Source of the DNA: Apodospora peruviana
Taxonomy: Eukaryota; Ascomycota; Sordariomycetes; Sordariales; Lasiosphaeriaceae
Assembly (NCBI GenBank): GCA_033439685.1
Contig: JAUEDM010000008.1
Span: 372,001 to 436,000, forward strand
Direction of reading: 5' to 3'
DNA: 64,000 bases
A program made the position numbers and the translations under genes. Below, piece after piece: positions 35,605-45,101 of this stretch. The notes beneath the pieces are model-generated. The model was given only the letters and a program-made list of their open reading frames with translations. It was not told the origin of the DNA and ran no database searches. Numbering within the stretch: the stretch's first letter is position 1; every line of letters starts with the position of its first letter.

Positions 35605-36624
35605 CTACCTAGTCATCAACCACCGTCCACGACTCGGCAACAGAGGCCAGTCCTCATCCGACACTGGCACCCATCCTTCTGCCTCCATGTTTGCGAGGAT
35701 ATCTCCACAGGAGCGGGCGGACTCTGGCATGTCAATCTCGAGCTTACTGACTGCTTCTGATGTAAGGCTATCTGTATCAAGCGCAGCCTCGATCTTACCC
35801 TCCTCAACTGCCTCCTCACCCTCCTTCTCCTCATTAGCAGTGGTATCAGCATCACCAACAAATAATGACTTTCCTTTGCCCTTCCCTCTCTTCCGCTTCT
35901 TCCATATAATCCTGACCGAATAGCTCGGCTCCTCATGCACAATCGAGTCAAGCGTAAACGGTTCCATCTCTTCCCTCATCACACCCCGTTTCCGCAGTTC
36001 TGAAACGTCCTTCTCTTCTGTACTAACAAGCAGCAAACCCTCTGCCGTCCTTTGCGCCGAAGGAGCCTGTTGCCATCTATCAGACGGCAGCGAATCACCA
36101 CCCGCAGCAATATCTCTCCCATCCTCAACCGGATCGTCCCTCCCCATTGTCCCCTGCTTCCGCGCAAACCTCATCCTGAGCGCAGCAGCAGGCAACCTCT
36201 TCTTCTTTGCGTCATCAGCAGCCGGCCGCGCAACCAGTTCCTCGCGCATCTTGCGCTTCTTGTGTGCCGCGACGGGGTACCACCAGCTCGGGGTGGTACC
36301 ATTTAAGAAGGAGGAGGACGGCGCGAGGCGGATGTGTCTCGCCGGTGAGGCGAGGGCATAGCGCGCCGAGGGCGACGAGGCACCCCTGTTCCAAGCTGAG
36401 GTACAGCCCCAGACGTCGGGTCTCGCGTTGGCTCGATGCGCACACATGCATCCGCGCACGCTGTTTTTCGTCAAGGTCATGATGCAGACCAGCGACGGGG
36501 TGTAGGCGTTGTAACCGTTCTCGAGCGTCGAGCGGATAATGACGCCGTTTGGGTTGGGTTGATCTTGGCCCATTTTCCAACTTGAAGTTTTCTTGTCGTT
36601 GGTGGATGTGTCTCGGGGGGCCAT
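35605..36624 (-). CDS. Hypothetical protein, basic then acidic, single exon
   Basis: ATG at 36622-36624 opens 339 codons on the minus strand, without introns. The N-terminal half contains SSFLNGTTPSWWYPVAAHKK, then a basic region (KKRKMREELVARP, DDAKKKRLPAAALRMRFARK). The C-terminal half has YSVRIIWKKRKRGKGKGK and a long acidic stretch ending EGWVPVSDEDWPLL. Clustered Lys/Arg could be nuclear-localisation signals. No known domain is recognised. The frame is open over 1 kb with protein-like composition, so I accept it; no function can be assigned. Confidence 0.5.
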   Translation of the reverse strand: MAPRDTSTNDKKTSSWKMGQDQPNPNGVIIRSTLENGYNAYTPSLVCIMTLTKNSVRGCMCAHRANARPDVWGCTSAWNRGASSPSARYALASPARHIRLAPSSSFLNGTTPSWWYPVAAHKKRKMREELVARPAADDAKKKRLPAAALRMRFARKQGTMGRDDPVEDGRDIAAGGDSLPSDRWQQAPSAQRTAEGLLLVSTEEKDVSELRKRGVMREEMEPFTLDSIVHEEPSYSVRIIWKKRKRGKGKGKSLFVGDADTTANEEKEGEEAVEEGKIEAALDTDSLTSEAVSKLEIDMPESARSCGDILANMEAEGWVPVSDEDWPLLPSRGRWLMTR

Positions 36625-37419
36625 TTTCCAAGTTAGGGGTCTTATTGTTGGTTATTATGGGGTTCTACACGTTTTCTTTTCTTTTTCTACAACAAAAGAA
36701 AAATGGAAAAGGAAAATAAACCCGGTTGCAGGTCTTTCTTGTCCCTTGGAATATAAATGCGTAACGGCTTGGTTGGTATGATGATGGAAGTAGACAAGAG
36801 AACGAATTCTAGGCAGAATTTCGGTCTCCCTTTGAGGTCCAGATCGACGGGGCTGTGCCGGGCTGACTCAAACGGCCACCTGCGGCACGGACAGTATCGA
36901 GCTCCCCGCCAAAGAGGTTGACTATTTCCGGGACCGGAGCTCTCAAAATTGTCGGATAATAAGCTGACAACGGAACAGCGACCTAGCTCGGCGCTCTGAG
37001 TTTTCCGACACCACCTAAGTACCTCACTACTTAATCTACCCAGGTTCATAACATGATAACTACCTAAACAAACCCCTTTTTCTTTAGGGTTAGGGTTATT
37101 GGACTACAATCACGCAGGTAGTTTCATGGGAATGTCAATGTCAGCTAGGTACCTATCTGTATTTGAATAACGGAGATTTGAACGGCTGATTCTCTATTCT
37201 TGCACTTAAATGCACCGAATAACATGATAATTCCCATCCATCACATCACATGCACACAAAGCCACCTATGGATAGGTATAGAGTTGGTCCGCCTTGATCA
37301 GCCGCCTCTGCTCTCTCTCTCTATTCTCGCCATTCTCCTCACACTCGTCACGACAACGACGATGATCCCTTACCACCAAGCCGACGCACACAGCCCCAGC
37401 CTCAGGTACCGAGCTCCTA
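36625..37419. other. Intergenic, no supported gene
   Basis: Contains TTAGGGTTAGGGTT at about 37084-37097, a short telomere-like word, and TAGGTACCTA near 37146-37155. No coding-like frame was found. Confidence 0.6.
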
Positions 37420-38020
37420 CTACCACTCCCGCTCTCCTCCTCCCCAGGGGGGCTCAACCTCCTCGACCAGCGCCCGAAGAGTCCAAACTTGATCTTTGTT
37501 CAGGGTCTCCCTCGTCAAAAGCACCATTCCAATTAATAACCCCCTTCAAACCTCCTCTCCTCCCATCATCCCTCGCGGCCGCCGCCCCACGCATCGCGAG
37601 AGCAGGCAGCTGCCCTGGACTCGACCACGCGCGACTACTACACGTTCTACCCACCAAAAGCAGCAGCAGCACATGCGCCGCTACCGTCGTCACGTTCAGG
37701 AACAGCACCGTGAACGCGAGGTACACCGTCACGTCTCCTCCGCCTCCTCCTCCCCCGCTCCCACTCCCGCTTGCACTGGCACCAAAAGTGTAAGCGTACA
37801 CGGCGTGCGTGATGGCGAATCACACGTGCGTGTACCCAGCCAGCAGAGGCGGCTGCTGCTGTTGCGCATCATCATCATCATCATCATCCTCTGAAGAAGA
37901 GACCTCTCCGACCGGTTCCAAGTCGTTCAGATCGGCGTTCGATGATTGCAATTTGTAGAGCGTGCGTGTACCCCCGGCGGAGGTCGAGGAGGAGTGATAG
38001 AAGGTGTCGAACGCGGCCAT
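37420..38020 (-). CDS. Small predicted membrane protein, three exons
   Basis: Exons 38020-37836, 37775-37552 and 37493-37420 join in phase to 160 residues. Intron 1 is 60 nt (GTACAC..CAG, branch-like CTTAC) and removes an in-frame TGA. Intron 2 (58 nt) uses the weak donor GTTTGA. The N-terminus is polar with an acidic run of Asp and a Gln run. Exon 2 begins with a Gly-rich linker, followed by a long hydrophobic stretch, VYLAFTVLFLNVTTVAAHVL, that continues into LLLLVGRTCSSRAW. The final exon gives DQVWTLRALVEEVEPPW. It resembles uncharacterised fungal small membrane proteins; I cannot name a family. The second junction is the least certain part. Confidence 0.5.
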
Positions 38021-38229
38021 GGCCAGCGACAGGGTCGGTGCAGGCCTGGGGCGGCATCCTACGAGGAAGCGGGTTTTCTGGGATGGAGTCGGTCGAGTAC
38101 GATGTCGGTGACGTGAAACGGCACACTTGCTCTGTTTTTATATCGCACGCAGTCGATGAGCGCATGAATCTCCTGTGCGATCCGCTGAGCGGCCGCGTGT
38201 TGCCGTTGGTTCATGTCCCTGGATGGAGA

Positions 38230-39902
38230 GCGCAATTGTCCGATGTTGATCATTGGGGGCAGGACGCTGGTTGTCCGGGAAGCAGTCTTTCGGGTGGTGA
38301 AGTTACTTAAGGGGGTGGTTGGACATCGGATGTCAGGATTTGCGCCGATATTGATGCCATTGACATTTCCGGGGCCGAACCTGGAGTCAACGTGCTTTTT
38401 CTTGCGGAGCTAGACAGAGCTCTCTTTGCGGATGGGCTCACCGGGGAGAGACTCGAAACTCTCTAGGAGCTGCTGGGAGCAGCAGGATCAGTGCTCTGGG
38501 GTCACTTGCGGCCGGCTCGTGAACGATCCTTTCTCGAACATGATGATCGGGGTCGGTCGCGCCTTGGCCCATGAGCTGCCCCATGTGCGGATGCAGTTTC
38601 TCGATTTTGACGGGGAGTCTTCTTGGAACATGGAGATGGCTGTGCGGCATCTGCTCCGGATGGTCATTTTATCCTGGCCCGAATACTCCGATCATCCTAG
38701 CCTGCTATGGAGCCACGAACCGGAAAAATTCGAGTTGAAGGCACCGCAGTGTTAATTCCGCGCCTCGTTCCAGACGACCATTCCAGTGATGTCCTTAATG
38801 CGCAACGTCACAACGTTTCCAGGCTGTTGTGCCAGAAGGACAGGGTCCAGATCGCCTGGGGCGAAGCAGTCTCGACTCCGAATCTAGTGTTGACGCCGAC
38901 GGGCGATCAGTTCGAAATTCATGTACCAGAGGGTGAGGGTTTGACGGAAATAAATGTCGAGCTCTCGACCGCTCTCAATTCGTTTCGAGAGCCGGCATGT
39001 TATCTGTGTTTCTGGTTTCCTCCAAACAACCAGCACACCAGTTATTCGCAATATCTGACAGGGACTCCTCGGTCATCACGGTACCGAAGAATGCGGTTTA
39101 TGAACTCGAGCCACCTTTTAACGAGTGCGATGCAGAGGGACTCGTTTGTATGGGTGCGGCTTTGATCGCGTCACATCTGTGCTTCGACATACAATTACGC
39201 GTTGGAGCGGCAGGCCAACTTTCTGTCGACGCAGTTCCTCGCCGGGGTGGTGGTGCTCCCTCGCCGCATCCCTATGCACTTCTTGTCTTCGCAGCGCGTG
39301 GTTCTGTTGTCAGGGAAATGCGCCATACCGAAACCGGCGTCTCTAGCAGACCGCCATCCTGCGACTGACGGTTCGACTGACTTCACCGCTTCCAAATGGG
39401 CGAGGGAGGTATTTTTGGAGAAACTGAGTCGGCTTTTCGGGCTGCCCGTGACCATCCACCGGCCGTGCACGCCCGTTGGGACCGACTCACCGCACGACGA
39501 CGCGGTCAACTCTGTGCTGCGCTACTCGGTTCTGGAGAGGACTGTGCCGCTTTCCCCTCCTGATATGGTGGAGGGGTACTTTGACTTGGATGATGTGGGG
39601 AGTATTGCTGCCAAGATTGTGAGTGAAGGATAGATGGTGGATGTTGACGATGGTGCACCTGGTGATTTGGTCACTCTCCGGCACCATAGTAGCGGCGTGG
39701 TCGTTCCTTGTGATGGACTAGCAGAGCGACTGGAGAGCTTGTATCCAAGAGATGGGTACGAGCTTTCAGGCGGTTCCATTGGCCGAGTGGGTTTGAATCT
39801 GCGAGGAAACTGGGGATTGAGGAGTTGATTGTTGTGTACTTGGAGGCCAAGGTTGCCGAGGGTGCCAAGTTGAGTTTTCTTTACTCGTTGGACGACATTT
39901 AA
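38230..39902 (+). pseudogene. PKS-NRPS hybrid relic: reducing-PKS fragment joined to terminal reductase domain
   Basis: The 5-prime part (about 38230-39190) matches the region between the DH/MT and KR domains of highly reducing PKSs, spread over three frames: MLIIGGRTLVVREAVFRVV, then VNVLFLAELDRALFADGL with a TAG, then GVGRALAHELPHVRMQFLDF and GTAVLIPRLVPDD. From about 39195 the sequence is the thioester-reductase (R) domain that ends fungal PKS-NRPS hybrids: RIPMHFLSSQRVVLLSG, DFTASKWAREVFLEKLS, LPVTIHRPCTPVG, GYFDLDDV. It is interrupted by TAG at 39631-39633 and one more shift, and ends KVAEGAKLSFLYSLDDI with TAA 39900-39902. KR, ACP, C, A and T domains are absent, so an internal deletion of several kb joined the two parts. 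It is dead. Confidence 0.8.
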
Positions 39903-40721
39903 TCGAGAGAAGGGACATCAGGGTGAAGATGCTTAATGGATGTTTCCGGATGCTATCTTTGATTCTTCTTTTTTGGTTGCTTTGTCGCGTCCGTAGGTAG
40001 TTCTTTCAGAGAATTCCAGTCTCTAGGTTCACGTTCGTCGAATCGTCTACTTTATAGGTAGTTTCATTTTCCCCCCCTTCTACTATTTACCTTCTCATTC
40101 AGTTATAGCAAAAGTTCTTGTCATGAACAAAGAAAAAGACACTTGAAAAAGAAATTAGCCACAGGTATGAAGCGAAGTAGTACTTTAGATAGTAAGCTTC
40201 AAGAGTTCGAGACGTGGGTCGCACCCTTAGCCAAAACCTTCTCCCAAGTCCGCTGGCTGTGGTCCCAGGCATTCTTCGCGAACCCGCGCTTCTGATATAC
40301 CTGAAAAGCACCATTCTCCGGCCTCACGCCATTCAGTCTGTCAGCCCGCCAGGACCCAGGCCCATAATCGTTGCTCGTTAAGTTATAGGTATGCCGTTCG
40401 CCAGACTCGTCAACATGACAACATCCATGCCGAACCACTTGATAATCTACCCCGACACGTTTTGGGCAATGGTAAAAAAACCCCCACCACAGCCATCCGT
40501 CATTTTTTGAAGATAGTCGATAGGAGAGTATTTCGGGGTCGGAACAAAGACATTGTAATGAAAAGTGGCAAATTGAGGTAAATATATACCAGGTATTTAA
40601 GTAGGTACCTACCCAGGTACAGCAAACGTGCCAGATACCAACAGAAAAAAAATCAAATGCCAAAGACAAGGAAGTCAAAAGCCAAACATAACCAGACCCG
40701 AACCCAACTACTAGTTGGTAA
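39903..40721. other. Intergenic, no supported gene
   Basis: This is the boundary between the decayed belt and the catabolic cluster. It contains AAGTAGGTACCTACCCAGGT at about 40600-40619. No coding-like frame was seen. Confidence 0.6.
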
Positions 40722-41207
40722 CTAACCCTCCTTTTCCTTCTTCCCGTCGTCCTGCTGAGCCTCAGCCTTAACCCCCAAAATAACTCGCTCGGCAATCTTG
40801 AACCCCTCCAAGCCGGCAGGCATACCGCAGTAGATGGCAACCTGAAGTATCGTCTCTCTGATTTCGATCTCAGTGGCGCCGTTGGTGAGGGCGCCGCGTA
40901 CGTGCGCCGCGAGTTCGGGGCCGCGGTTCAGGGCGCACAGCATGGCGATGTTGAGCAGCGACCGCTGTTTTCTCTCCAGCCCGGGGCGCGCCCACACCGA
41001 GCCCCAGCAGGCCTCGGTCACGAGTTCCTGCATCGGCCTGGCGAAGTTGGAGGCACCGCCGGCCAGGGCGGCGTCGACGTAGGCCGGGCCGGCGACTTCG
41101 TAGCGGATTTTGAGGCCTTGTTCGAAGAGGGTTTTGTGTGCTGCTTGTGCTAATAATTCATCTTCTTGGCTGCTGGAGATCATAGGTGTTGTTGAGGGGG
41201 GAGGCAT
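40722..41207 (-). CDS. Carboxymuconolactone decarboxylase-family protein
   Basis: A single exon of 161 residues from ATG 41205-41207; an upstream in-frame segment lacks a better start. The family signature is clear: ELVTEACWGSVWARPGL, RSLLNIAMLCALNRGPELAAH, then EIRETILQVAIYCGMPAGL. Bacterial relatives (PcaC) decarboxylate 4-carboxymuconolactone to beta-ketoadipate enol-lactone; fungal relatives are common in aromatic and polyketide pathways and may have other roles. The catalytic-type Glu and Cys/His positions cannot be judged without alignment. It lies at the left end of the catabolic cluster, on the same strand as the dehydrogenase at 41563, and its promoter carries two GTGGGG-type sites. 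Confidence 0.85.
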   Translation of the reverse strand: MPPPSTTPMISSSQEDELLAQAAHKTLFEQGLKIRYEVAGPAYVDAALAGGASNFARPMQELVTEACWGSVWARPGLERKQRSLLNIAMLCALNRGPELAAHVRGALTNGATEIEIRETILQVAIYCGMPAGLEGFKIAERVILGVKAEAQQDDGKKEKEG

Positions 41208-41562
41208 GATGATGATGGTTTTGTTGTTTATTTTTGATGCGGGGATGTTCCGAAAAGAGGATTGCACGACTGGATGACTTTTTGGTGTGATTGGACTGGA
41301 GAGGAAGTAGTTGTAGGAGGTGCCGGATGGATTTTTTTTTTTTTTCTTGGTTGTTGGTTAATTAATATCTGCCTGGTAACTGGAGGTGTAATACTTAATA
41401 TCTCCATGGCATGTCTGGATGTTGATGGGGTACGTACGTACGGGTGGATTGCTTGGAAAAGGGGGCAGCACTGGGGTCACTCAACCCCACACCACCAGAC
41501 CACCGAAGAAGTCATTTGTTTGGAGAGAGAAAGATGTTATGTGGGGAGGTTAGGTATCAAAT
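41208..41562. promoter_or_regulatory. Promoter of the CMD gene with two GTGGGG-type sites
   Basis: CCCCAC lies at 41485-41490 (within CAACCCCACACC) and GTGGGG at 41541-41546 (within TATGTGGGGAGG). A T-rich run at about 41331-41345 lies closer to the gene. Confidence 0.5.
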
Positions 41563-42595
41563 CTACACGTGTAGAGTCTCCTCCCAGCCCTCATCACCGC
41601 CCAGATATCTAAACACGACCCTCGAATCCAGGTCGCGGCACCGCGGATCCTCGCTCGCGTCGGTATAGCCCGCCAACCCGGCATCGCCCAGCAAGAGCTT
41701 GGCGCCAACCCTCCTGGCGGCCTCCACCGCCAACCCAAAGTCCTTCCTCATCAGCTGGACCTTGAAACCGCCACGATACCCGTGGCTGGAAGGCGCCTCG
41801 GGGCATATGCCGGGAACGGGGTTCCACTTGTCGCAGATGGTGCTCTGCGCCGTGCTGCTGGCAAACACGCGCGCTAGCAGCCGCGGGTCCATGCCGCTGC
41901 GCATCCCCATGTTCATGGCCTCGGCCGTCGCGAGCGCGATGAGGGCCGAGCAGTAGTTGTTGGACAGCTTTGCGACCAGTCCGAGGCCCGGCCCGCCGCA
42001 GGCCACGATCGTCTTGCCCATCAGGCTGATGAGCGCGTGTAGCAGCGCGTAGTTTGCGTCCTTCTCGGAGCAGCCCAGCATGAAGGTGAGGGTGGCCTTC
42101 TCGGCGCCCAGCGTGCCGCCCGAGACGGGAGCGTCGTAGAAGCTGCTGCCGGTGCCGCCACGAGTTTTTACGGCTTCGTGCACGGTCGAGGACGTCTCGC
42201 AGTCGATGGTCGAGCAGTCGACCAGGAGTTGTCCCGATTGAACGTTTCCGGTCAGGAGCCCGTTGGACTCGTCTAGGTAGACTGAGCGTACGTGGGAGCC
42301 TTCGGGGACCATGGTGAAGATGATGGTCTGTTTAGGGTTAGGCACTCTCACTTGGCATACTCGTGGCATGATTATAGGGAGTACTTACCGCTTTCGCCGC
42401 AACCGTCCTGGTGGAATCGCACATCTCGCTCGACGTGGGATGGGACTTGGTGAATGCCTCCATGGCCGCTTTGGACACGTCGAAAACAAAAAGCCTCGAC
42501 CCCGTGGGCAACTTGGTGGCGAGGTTCGCGGCCATGGGCAAGCCCATCGCCCCGAGGCCGATGAAGCCCACATTGAGTGGCTTGTCCATGTCCAT
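41563..42595 (-). CDS. 3-hydroxyisobutyrate dehydrogenase-like NAD(P) dehydrogenase
   Basis: Exons 42595-42389 and 42327-41563 (GTAAGT donor, CAG acceptor, phase 0) encode 323 residues. The Rossmann signature VGFIGLGAMGLPMAANL is at residues 8-24. Substrate-side motifs are VDCSTIDCET, FYDAPVSGG and GLGLVAKLSNNYCSALIAL, with the catalytic Lys in the last. These define the beta-hydroxyacid dehydrogenase family (hydroxyisobutyrate, tartronate semialdehyde or glyoxylate reductases). The length is usual. Within the aromatic cluster the natural substrate is probably a small hydroxy- or oxo-acid rather than valine catabolites. It shares a divergent promoter with the flavin monooxygenase at 43247. 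Confidence 0.9.
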
Positions 42596-43246
42596 GGTAT
42601 ACGAGAGCGTCCTTGAGAATATATCTTTTAGGGTTTAGTAACGTCAGATTTCATGGGCTTCGAGTCATCTTGATGCTGGAGTTTGCTATAAGACTACAAG
42701 GTATACCAAGCTTTCTGTCAATCCGTCCTGTACCCCTGTGGGGTATACATGTAAATACGACTACGCGTATATGAGGTAGGTCTTGCAGCGGGCTTTCTGT
42801 CAACGCGCGTGCAGTGGTTGAACCCCCAGAAAATTACAATTGGCCATGCCGTGGCCGGTGAAATCGTGGGGTAGATAGGGGTACCAAAGGTAAGGGTACT
42901 CAAGGTAGTATTGGCGGGGAAAGGTTGGGGGGGGGGGCGAAGTAAACAAGCTCCCCACCATCAGCCCACCTCCTAACCCCTTGGACAGCTCCCCACCTAC
43001 AGACGGTACGCAGCACGACCCCATCGTCGAAATGGGTCAGATGGAGGAACTCGGTGCTAGTAAGCATAAACACCCCCTGGATACTTGCTTGCTCGAGCCT
43101 GCGGCCCAGGAACGAGATAAGGTAGTATTGCCATCAATAGCATAGGTACCTACTGCATTATTGTACCCGCGTGTGTTCTTCATATCGTCGTTGATCAATC
43201 ATTCGTAACAGCAGAGAACAGACAAGAAACATCCTTTTTATCCAAG
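42596..43246. promoter_or_regulatory. Divergent promoter with four GTGGGG-type sites and an inverted repeat
   Basis: Sites are GTGGGG 42738-42743 and 42866-42871, and CCCCAC 42953-42958 and 42991-42996. The first lies in the perfect inverted repeat TACCCC-TGT-GGGGTA at 42731-42745. A G-rich run lies at about 42927-42937. Confidence 0.55.
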
Positions 43247-44642
43247 ATGATGGCAAGGTCCGATTTCAAGGTATGCTCCAAAGACCCCGGCCTGCTTACA
43301 ATGCTACTCAAGATCTCTAATCCAAAAAGAAACAGATCATCGTCGTGGGCGCCGGGCCAGCCGGCCTTCTGCTCGCCCTCCTCCTCTCCAAGCAGGGCAT
43401 ATCCGTCACCGTGCTCGACGGCGCCGACGGCCTGGACCCCCGGCCGCGGGCGACACACTACGGGCCCCCGGCGGTCCGCGAGCTGCGCCGGGCCGGCGTG
43501 ATGGACGACGTCCTGGCCGCCGGTTTCCAGCCCGGTAAGATCTGCTGGCGCAAGCTCGACGGCACCTACCTGACCGGACTGGACAACAACGTCTTGGGAG
43601 AAAACCACCCGGACCGCGTGGCCTGTCTCCCGCTCGACCAGCTGGGCCCCATCATCGCCGCCCACCTGGCGAAACAGACCACCGCTGAGGTGAAATGGGG
43701 CCACCGCGTGACCGGGCTCGGCGGTCAAGATGACCAGAAAGCCTGGGTCGATGTGTTGATGACAGGAGGAGACGGACAGACAACAGCAAAAAGACTGGAG
43801 GCCGACTACATCGTTGGGTGCGACGGCGCCAACAGCCAGATCCGCCGATCCCTGCACGGCGACCTCAATTTCCCCGGTAAGACGTGGGACGAGCAGCTCG
43901 TCGCCACCAATGTTTATTATGACGGTTTCGGCGACTACGAGGACGCCAACTTCATCATCGACAAGGAGCACTGGCACATGGCGTCGCGCATCAGCACCGA
44001 CGGCATGTGGCGCGTCACGTATGGCGAGCCGGCCGGTCTGTCTCACGACGAGCTTCGCGCGCGCCAGCCGGCCAAGTTTGAGGCGATGCTTCCCGGCCAC
44101 CCGAAGCCGGCGGACTACAAGCTGGCCAACTTCAGTCCCTACCGCGTCCATCAGCGGCTTGCGCCCAAGATGCGCGTGGGCCGGTTTCTGCTGGCTGCTG
44201 ATGCTGCGCATTTGTGTAATCCGTTGTGAGTTTTACTCACAGTATATATATAAGGAAAAAAAAAAAAAAATTGCTAATCAATTGACGGTGAAAAAGTGGC
44301 GGCCTCGGCCTCACGGGCGGTATCGTAGATGTCGGCGGGCTCAGCGATTGTCTGTACGGCATCTACAGTGGCCAAGTCTCCAACCCGGACGCCATTTTGG
44401 AGGTATACGACCAGGTGCGCAGACAAAAATACGCCGAGATGGTCGATCCGATTTCCAGCGAGAACTTTGTGCGGCTGTCGAGCGACCCCGACACGGTTTT
44501 GTCGGGTGGGGAGGACAAGTTTCTGACGCTTTGCCTGAAAGCCGAGAAGGATGAGGAGTTTGCCAGGGAGATGGCGCTGGGCATCAATGAGTTGCTGTAT
44601 GACTTTACGCAGCACTTTGATTTGAAGAAGGGGCGGGAATAA
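43247..44642 (+). CDS. FAD-dependent aromatic monooxygenase (PF01494 type)
   Basis: Exons 43247-43270, 43336-44225 and 44297-44642 give 419 residues. The 8-codon first exon is followed by IIVVGAGPAGLLLALLL, the FAD dinucleotide motif. YIVGCDGANSQIRR is the DG motif, and GRFLLAADAAHLCNPL-FGG is the GD motif, here with AAD in place of the common GD, a variation worth checking. Family members hydroxylate aromatic rings, sometimes with decarboxylation as in salicylate hydroxylase. At 419 residues it lacks the C-terminal thioredoxin-like domain of phenol hydroxylases, in contrast to what is expected for the gene at 62672. Intron 2 contains an A15 run (44256-44270). It is probably an early ring-activating step of the cluster. 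Confidence 0.9.
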
Positions 44643-45101
44643 AGGATATGTACTGACTGACCTTTGATAGATGGAACCAGCACTTGGCAGATAAATTACC
44701 ATGACTTTTTCTTCGTCACACTTGGTGGATTGATTGTATATGTGAAACTTCCGGTTATTTTTCTGGATACTTGGTGGATAGACGGATCGATTGTTGGGAG
44801 ACACAGATTTGTGTTTTCAAACACATATGTACTAGCAGTACCTCTGCTGCCATGATATATTCAATTACAGTAGTATCAAATGGATGTCATCACATTGCTT
44901 GCCTGAGATAAGGTACGTAGTGTGATTTTGAAGGCAACTTGTCTGTATACCCAAGGTGGGTAAGTAAATGCTTATATTTATGGAAGTAGGCCGCCGTAAA
45001 TACCTCTCAAATACCAGACTACATATAAACAAAATAGAAGTTGTCCAGATTAGAGAGATAAACGTCGCCTAAATAATGTTCCCCTTCCAAAAACAATCCT
45101 T
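44643..45101. other. Convergent intergenic spacer
   Basis: This is 3-prime DNA of the monooxygenase and P450 genes. No gene or recurrent site was seen. Confidence 0.6.

Noticed and set aside
37084..37097. Telomere-like TTAGGGTTAGGGTT
   Set aside because: Only about two units in single-copy DNA between genes; not a telomere and too short to call an interstitial telomeric array.
31353..39902. Repeat-induced point mutation as the cause of decay
   Set aside because: Stops consistent with G-to-A or C-to-T changes exist (32401), but most lesions are indels and the region is not visibly AT-enriched, so RIP alone does not explain it.
43195..44211. 338-codon minus-strand frame
   Set aside because: Antisense to the flavin monooxygenase, which has FAD motifs and good splice sites.
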